Positions 7,563 to 10,639 of a stretch of DNA of 10,639 bases are shown piece by piece. Numbering within the stretch: the stretch's first letter is position 1; each line of letters opens with the position of its first letter. Made by a program: the position numbers and the translations under genes. Under the pieces are notes generated by a model. That model saw only the letters and a list, made by a program, of their open reading frames with translations, made no database searches and was not told where the DNA came from. Source of the DNA: Nitrospira sp. (lineage in GTDB: Bacteria > UBA9089 > CG2-30-40-21 > SBAY01); NCBI GenBank assembly GCA_005239945.1, contig SBAY01000008.1, forward strand, positions 1-10,639. Direction: 5' to 3'.

Positions 7563-8173
7563 TCTTTTACCATCACTCCCCTTAGCCATATCTCTAATAT
7601 GATATCCAACTCATTATTGAGTGGATACTCTTTATCACTTATCAACCATTTGTAGATTATAGAATTAGTCAGACCAATCAAGGCATAAGCAGCAGTTGAA
7701 GTATTTATGTCTTTTATTACCCCTATTTCTATTCCTCTTTTAAGTTCTTCTTCTATTAAACATATATGTGGAAGGTATTTTTTTCTAAATATTCGTTCAA
7801 CTTCTTCTCTAAATCCAGTTATTTCCTGAATCAAAACACGGTAAAAGTTTCTATGTCGTTCAAAGAACTCCAAATAAGTCTTGATAGCATGAGTTGTTTT
7901 TTTGATAGGGGAATCAATATCTTCAATAGCCTCCATTATAGTATTCTTCATTATTTTAATGCCCCATTCTACTACACCAAGAAATAGTCCTTTTTTGCTT
8001 TCAAAATGGCGGTAGATGGTTCCCTTTCCTACTTGAGCTAATGCGGCAATTTCCTCTACATCCGCTTTATAGTATCCATCTCTTGAGAAGATAGTCATAG
8101 CAGATTGTAGTATCTGTTCCTTCTTTTCCTCTCTTTTTGACTCTTTTTTTCTAATAGAAACTTGAGATTTCAT
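7559..8173 (-). CDS. TetR/AcrR-family transcriptional repressor of the efflux operon
   Basis: This protein of about 204 residues has a TetR-type N-terminal DNA-binding domain: KKEQILQSAMTIFSRDGYYK, then the helix-turn-helix VEEIAALAQVGKGTIYRHF with the usual SKKGLF after it (about residues 37-64). The variable, mostly helical C-terminal ligand and dimerisation domain follows. The ATG at 8173 is chosen over an upstream in-frame TTG at 8191 because AAAGG lies 7 bases before the ATG, while the TTG has no ribosome binding site and falls in the operator region. The gene is first in the operon, behind a consensus promoter with two dyads between promoter and start. It is therefore probably self-regulating and represses the pump genes downstream. 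Its stop overlaps the channel gene's start by 4 bases. The ligand cannot be predicted. Confidence 0.92.
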   Translation of the reverse strand: MKSQVSIRKKESKREEKKEQILQSAMTIFSRDGYYKADVEEIAALAQVGKGTIYRHFESKKGLFLGVVEWGIKIMKNTIMEAIEDIDSPIKKTTHAIKTYLEFFERHRNFYRVLIQEITGFREEVERIFRKKYLPHICLIEEELKRGIEIGVIKDINTSTAAYALIGLTNSIIYKWLISDKEYPLNNELDIILEIWLRGVMVKE

Positions 8174-8180
8174 TGTTGTG

Positions 8181-8194
8181 CCTTTGAACAAAGG
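8181..8194. promoter_or_regulatory. Second operator-like dyad CCTTTG-2-CAAAGG, covers the tetR Shine-Dalgarno
   Basis: CCTTTGAACAAAGG is a perfect 6-2-6 inverted repeat, two bases from the neighbouring dyad and of identical spacing. On the transcribed strand its right half supplies the AAAGG ribosome binding site of the repressor gene. A repressor dimer here could add to operator occupancy, or the site may be a separate element. Confidence 0.5.
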
Positions 8195-8196
8195 AT

Positions 8197-8210
8197 ACGG
8201 ACTTGTCCGT
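8197..8210. promoter_or_regulatory. TetR-type operator ACGGAC-2-GTCCGT
   Basis: ACGGACTTGTCCGT is a perfect 6-2-6 palindrome just downstream of the -10 box, at about +5 to +18 of the predicted transcript. GGAC/GTCC-centred palindromes in this position are typical of TetR-family autoregulation. Together with the adjacent repressor gene this makes it the best operator candidate. Confidence 0.7.
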
Positions 8211-8221
8211 TCTGTTTTTCA

Positions 8222-8250
8222 ATTATACCATAATTATCTTCGATTGTCAA
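8222..8250 (-). promoter_or_regulatory. Consensus sigma70-type promoter of the efflux operon
   Basis: On the minus strand a perfect TTGACA (8245-8250) is followed after exactly 17 bases by a perfect TATAAT (8222-8227). Both hexamers and the spacing equal the consensus, which fits a strong promoter kept silent by the repressor. The predicted start is near 8215. Confidence 0.85.
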
Positions 8251-8306
8251 GGGAAAAATTAGTGAGCTCTATGTATTTTGAGTAGTGTATTTGATGGGTG
8301 GTTTTA

Positions 8307-8707
8307 TCATTTAAGGTTTGTCTTAAGCCGTTCGATATGGCCTCTACCCATACCTTTTCTAATTTTAGGTATTCCTTAATTTTTGCATCGGAAAGAATGC
8401 CAAAGCAATCAATTATTACTCCAGGTTTACCTGTCATTTTGATGTCGCACAGCAAATATTATCACATCTACATCCTTAAGGACTGATTTTATATCATGTT
8501 GAACTTTGAGGAATGACCAGGAGATGGGTACATATCTTGCTTTTCAAATTCCCACCAGTGTTGAAGATATGGGTCATGGACGAACATTTTAGCACCCATC
8601 TCAGTAAAGTTTGCAAATAATAAGTTCTGAGCCGCTATATCGCGTATCACCAACATCCTCACGACAGATTGTGTAAAAATCCTAAAATCGAATATTAATA
8701 CCACAAA
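8307..8707 (-). pseudogene. Decayed C-terminal domain of a nucleotide-sugar (UDP-glucose/GDP-mannose family) dehydrogenase
   Basis: Five consecutive pieces read like one dehydrogenase C-terminal domain but switch frame each time. REDVGDTRYSGSE is at 8663-8625, then EMGAKMFVHDPYLQHWWE with QDMYPSPGHS within 8614-8510. DIKSVLKDVDVIIFAVRHQ lies within 8504-8439, TGKPGVIIDCFGILSD within 8434-8354, and GMGRGHIERLKTNLK with a TGA stop at 8354-8307. Intact relatives have VGDTRYSPSE, MGAKVFVHDP, AVRH, VIDCFGILSD and GLGRGHI in this same order. The frames alternate between two registers, needing at least four indels. The NAD-binding N-terminal Rossmann domain and central helix are absent upstream, so only about the last 130 residues survive. 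It cannot make a working enzyme. It points to a lost surface-polysaccharide gene, probably cut by later insertions. Confidence 0.8.
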
Positions 8708-8885
8708 ATGTAGTCATTTTATCTTATTTTAAGCACTGGGTATTGTAGTCAAAGGATGACAAAATCAACTTTTCACACAGTCTGACGTTTTGGTTACTAT
8801 AAAACTTGGGGAATTTCTGATCATTTAAAAAATTAGTTGACAACTAACTTTTGCACGAAAATGAATCTATAACTTTCTCGATAAA

Positions 8886-9041
8886 CATTTCGCTCCTAAA
8901 GGAGCTAAATGTATTTTGATATAAATATTCTATAAACATCTCACCCTTACAGGGCTAAATATATTTTATAAACTCCGTTAGGAGTGATATATTTATATAG
9001 AGAGATAGGATAATTCTTAAAGAATCCAGCTCCGTAGGAGC
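8886..9041. repeat. Cluster of four GCTCC/GGAGC mini stem-loop repeats
   Basis: Four related units occur in a row: GCTCC-TAAA-GGAGC inside CATTT..AAATG (8886-8911), CCCTTACAGGG (8944-8954), ACTCC-GTTA-GGAGT (8972-8985) and GCTCC-GTA-GGAGC (9029-9041). Units are flanked by (A)TAAACAT or AAATGT-like words. CTCC(G)TAGGAG palindromes with ACAT or ATGT flanks are known as dispersed small repeats in many bacterial genomes. Their number in this genome cannot be seen here. Confidence 0.65.
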
Positions 9042-9112
9042 AAAATGTTCAACTCTGTGATTTTTGTGAAAGGAGAACAAACAATTTTAATCTCTAACTT
9101 CTTTAATTTATT

Positions 9113-9132
9113 ATTCGTGTCCATTCGTGGTT
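9113..9132. repeat. ATTCGTGTCCATTCGTGG dispersed repeat fragment
   Basis: ATTCGTGTCCATTCGTGGTT is the reverse complement of an AACCACGAATGGACACGAAT-type word, a recurrent short repeat of many environmental genomes. It is related to the AACCACAAAG hairpin at 1712-1823 and the remnant at 5132-5150, in the opposite orientation to the latter. Confidence 0.5.
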
Positions 9133-9169
9133 TTATACATTAAAATTTCCTGCAAAAGTTAGTTGACAA

Positions 9170-9650
9170 TATGGAGATAATATGATAAAATTGTAGAGAA
9201 GTGGCAATTTACTAAAATAAGTGAATAAGAGGATATAACAATATCTAAAAAGATGTGCTTAAGTAGTCAGTGAAGAGTAATTCGTGTTAGAAAACAATAT
9301 GTGCAGGTCGATCTATTCTTGTTTTAAGAGAAGGATAAAGAGTTCTAAAGGCAAGAATAGGAAAAGCTACAAAATAGAGTCTGAGTGATTTTTATCCATA
9401 TTTTTTATAGTTTTTTATAAATAAGTTCTACCTTTTAGAGTTTCCAATTCCTTACTCTTTGTAGAGTCCTTGATTCATTGATGGGTATGTGATTCTACAC
9501 TACTCAAGATAAATTTGGGACTCCGTTTGAAAAAAGGAACAAAGTTTTGTAAAAACTATTAAAACCTAAAAGATGAAGGTCATCAGATAAAATTACATTA
9601 ATGAGAGTCCTGTGGTAATATGTCAAGAAAAAAATGAGCTAATATTTAAC
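9170..9650. other. AT-rich intergenic stretch without a visible gene
   Basis: No open frame with coding character, RNA gene or known site was recognised. The one structure is an imperfect hairpin at 9313-9360, with CTATTCTTG matched exactly by CAAGAATAG. Stop codons are frequent in all frames. Confidence 0.5.
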
Positions 9651-9680
9651 ATTTTTGTCCCTGTAATTGGGGACAAAAAT
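9651..9680. terminator. ATTTTTGTCCC/GGGACAAAAAT perfect hairpin
   Basis: An 11-bp perfect inverted repeat surrounds an 8-base loop (9662-9669). TTTAAC (9645-9650) and GTTAAA (9691-9696) form a looser outer pair. It could be a bidirectional terminator-like hairpin, although no T-run follows. It could also be a relative of the GGGGACA palindrome at 1600-1663, with which it shares GGGGACA. It lies about 40 bases before the intron. Confidence 0.45.
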
Positions 9681-10242
9681 GGCATTGAAGGTTAAATGAT
9701 GTTCAAAACTAACAAAGTTTAGGCGTGCCAAGATAAGCTTTTTGAATTCTAACTGACTGAGAGGTGTCAGTCACGGTAAATGTCTGTCAGCCGTGTAGCC
9801 TGAGGTGCAATGTTATGGGGTAATCTATAGCATTGAAGCCATCTGACAAATTCCGCTATAGACGGGAGAGGCAAACGAGCACGACCCGCAAGCGGGTGCC
9901 CCGAACGAAAGTGAACCTATATGTAGCCTCGTGATGTTAATTGAGAAAGATGAGCCTATCTAAACTGGGCGAAGTCAGCAATCTATCCGAAGAAACAGAC
10001 ACGGGCAGGATAGATTTTCTTCGAGGTAACAGGGGCGGTATGCATGGAAAGGATTCAAAAGGAACCTGGGAGAGCCTCTTATGCAAAGAGCCTTGTCTAT
10101 AAGGTTAAAGCCGAAGTGGTAAGGTGTATAAGAGGAAGTCGGAGGAGCTCATAGTAGTGGAGATGGTGGGGACAACATAATCCCATCGGAGCGAAGGGGC
10201 TCTGCTTTAACCGTGTTTCCGAAGAAGGGAGGAAGTGGTAAA

Positions 10243-10299
10243 TTGGGAAACCTAATAAATACCATATATTTAGGAACTTTGGAGGAAACTATATTTTAA
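10243..10299 (+). pseudogene. Probable stub of the intron-encoded protein (N-terminal codons only)
   Basis: In the domain IV position, GGGAGG (10227-10232) precedes a TTG-started frame of 18 codons reading (M)GNLINT, then unrelated-looking residues to a TAA. MGNLINT-like starts are familiar from intron reverse transcriptases of this kind, so this may be the scar of an internal deletion of the maturase gene. The match is very short. Confidence 0.35.
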
Positions 10300-10348
10300 A
10301 GCCAAGTCTAAGATGGTTTGGACGAATGCTTTAAGATGAGCAGTTATC

Positions 10349-10408
10349 GGAAAGCCGTGTGAGGGAAAACTTCCGGGGCGCCTACCGAAGGTGGGTCGGG
10401 TTTGATGA
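10349..10408 (+). ncRNA. Abnormal group II intron domain V
   Basis: The expected domain V 5' strand (AAGCCGTGTGAGG), GAAA-type loop and start of the return strand (CTTC) are present. The return strand that should pair with GCCGTGTG (a CACG-x-ACGGTT-like string) is missing. In its place lies CCGGGGCG, then a separate CCTACC-GAA-GGTGGG hairpin (10381-10395) and TCGG, before the normal-looking GTTTGATGAGGGGG linker resumes. Confidence 0.5.
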
Positions 10409-10479
10409 GGGGGTGCTGGAAACAGGAGATTAGTAGTTGCGTGCCTCGAAAACCTCACTGCGCCAGTGCTCTACTCTAC
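10407..10479 (+). ncRNA. Group II intron domain VI with branch-point A
   Basis: GAGGGGGTGCTGG at the 5' side can pair with CCAGTGCTCTACTC on the 3' side, leaving an A (10473) bulged 7 bases before the end, the standard lariat branch position. About 40 bases (10420-10462) extend the domain beyond a simple hairpin. Confidence 0.5.
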
Positions 10480-10545
10480 TGGTAATTCCCCCGCAGTAGC
10501 TTAGCTTGATCGTTAGACGCATACAATATTAACAAGGAGAAGAAA

Positions 10546-10584
10546 ATGAGTGTGCCGAGCAAGTTTATTAGTTCTTATCAGTGA
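10546..10584 (+). CDS. Twelve-codon minigene or leader peptide in the 3' exon
   Basis: AAGGAG at 10534-10539 is spaced 6 bases from an ATG that opens the short frame MSVPSKFISSYQ, ending in TGA. The ribosome binding site and spacing are better than for several full genes here. It sits 66 bases after the intron and directly before a nested stem-loop. It might be a leader peptide or the start of a frameshifted gene. I do not recognise the peptide. Confidence 0.4.
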   Translation: MSVPSKFISSYQ

Positions 10585-10593
10585 AAGTCTGGT

Positions 10594-10620
10594 CTGAGTA
10601 AAGGTTAGCAACCATCTCAG
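10594..10620 (+). other. Nested stem-loop after the minigene
   Basis: CTGAG (10594-10598) pairs with CTCAG (10616-10620), and inside it GGTT (10603-10606) pairs with AACC (10610-10613) around AGC. With the minigene just before it this resembles a leader or attenuator layout, or the 5' part of a structured RNA. The window ends 19 bases later. Confidence 0.35.
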
Positions 10621-10639
10621 CACCAAATCCCACGCATAG

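Larger units (their letters stand above)
8837..9169. mobile_element. Inverted-repeat-bounded, ORF-less element (MITE-like)
   Basis: The left end (8837-8862) contains CAACTAACTTTTGCA and is matched by a reverse-complement copy at 9145-9169, with about two mismatches over 23 bases (TTG(A/T)CAACTAAC...GCA(C/G)GAAA). The left tip is also a palindrome, TTAGTTG-A-CAACTAA (8833-8847). The interior of about 280 bases has no gene but holds four mini stem-loops and one ATTCGTGTCCATTCGTGG repeat. It looks like a non-autonomous mobile unit or a nest of repeats; no clear target duplication is seen. Confidence 0.5.
9722..10479 (+). mobile_element. Group II intron lacking its reverse transcriptase ORF
   Basis: The stretch is gene-free, GC-richer than its surroundings and full of paired segments, as expected for a group II ribozyme. 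It opens near GTGCCAAGATAAGC. Domain I to III words include ACCCGC-AA-GCGGGT (9884-9897), GGGCGAAGTCAGCAATC and the ATGCATGGAAAGGATTC region. The 3' part has AAAGCCGTGTGAGGGAAAAC, a domain V-like 5' strand with its AGC triad. A domain VI then ends in CTCTACTCTAC, with a candidate branch-point A at 10473, seven bases from a 3' end AC at 10479. Usual bacterial copies carry about 1.3-1.9 kb of maturase/reverse transcriptase in domain IV; here only about 100 bases remain there. The 5' edge is uncertain by a few bases, and I do not assign a class. Splicing or mobility would need a maturase from elsewhere. Confidence 0.75.

Noticed and set aside
7563..7589. Upstream ATG start for the TolC-type gene
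   Set aside because: It adds a hydrophilic stretch before the signal peptide; the ATG at 7562 starts the signal peptide and overlaps the TetR stop as ATGA.
8174..8191. Upstream TTG start for the TetR gene
   Set aside because: No ribosome binding site precedes it and it would place coding sequence in the operator dyad; the ATG at 8173 has AAAGG at proper spacing.
8707..8836. Possible continuation of the dehydrogenase remnant
   Set aside because: No Rossmann or central-domain motif is readable in any frame beyond the VLIF piece near 8704.
8886..9041. CRISPR-like array
   Set aside because: The units are palindromic, degenerate and unevenly spaced, without spacer-sized unique segments between identical repeats.
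8278..9507. Inverted 12-mer TTGAGTAGTGTA / TACACTACTCAA flanking the repeat region
   Set aside because: A 12-base match over 10 kb is within chance expectation and the flanks show no further similarity.
10270..10458. Minus-strand frame of 62 codons
   Set aside because: It is antisense to the intron's 3' domains; such frames are commonly mis-annotated over structured RNA.

Overview
The window is AT-rich DNA from a diderm (Gram-negative type) bacterium. The evidence is a complete tripartite RND efflux system with an outer-membrane TolC-type channel, a lipoprotein adaptor and a secreted protein with a PEP-CTERM sorting tail. Dense small palindromic repeats, MITE-like elements, a group II intron without its reverse transcriptase and a decayed gene suggest an environmental, probably uncultivated lineage. 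No gene fixes the phylum.

Layout. Bases 1-365 hold the last codons of an unidentified plus-strand frame and no other convincing gene. Bases 366-1424 (minus) encode an exported, propeller-like protein with four S-(T/S)-(D/N)-G-(I/V)-N-W repeats and a PEP-CTERM tail, behind a good sigma70-type promoter (1498-1526). Bases 1600-1942 are mobile or repeat DNA: a REP-like GGGGACA palindrome directly abuts a 279-bp MITE-like element with perfect 18-bp terminal inverted repeats.

Bases 2007-8250 are one minus-strand transcription unit: promoter, tandem operator-like dyads, TetR-family repressor, TolC-type outer-membrane factor, membrane-fusion lipoprotein and AcrB-type pump. The first two junctions are 4-bp ATGA overlaps. 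In the expected mechanism the repressor senses a toxic compound, releases its own promoter, and the operon then builds the efflux machine.

Bases 8307-8707 are a multiply frameshifted remnant of the C-terminal domain of a nucleotide-sugar dehydrogenase. Bases 8707-9720 are non-coding: a second inverted-repeat-bounded element containing four GCTCC-type mini stem-loops, then sparse AT-rich DNA with two hairpins. Bases about 9722-10479 are a group II intron with most of its ORF missing and an abnormal domain V. After it come a ribosome binding site, a 12-codon minigene and a nested stem-loop that reach the window edge.
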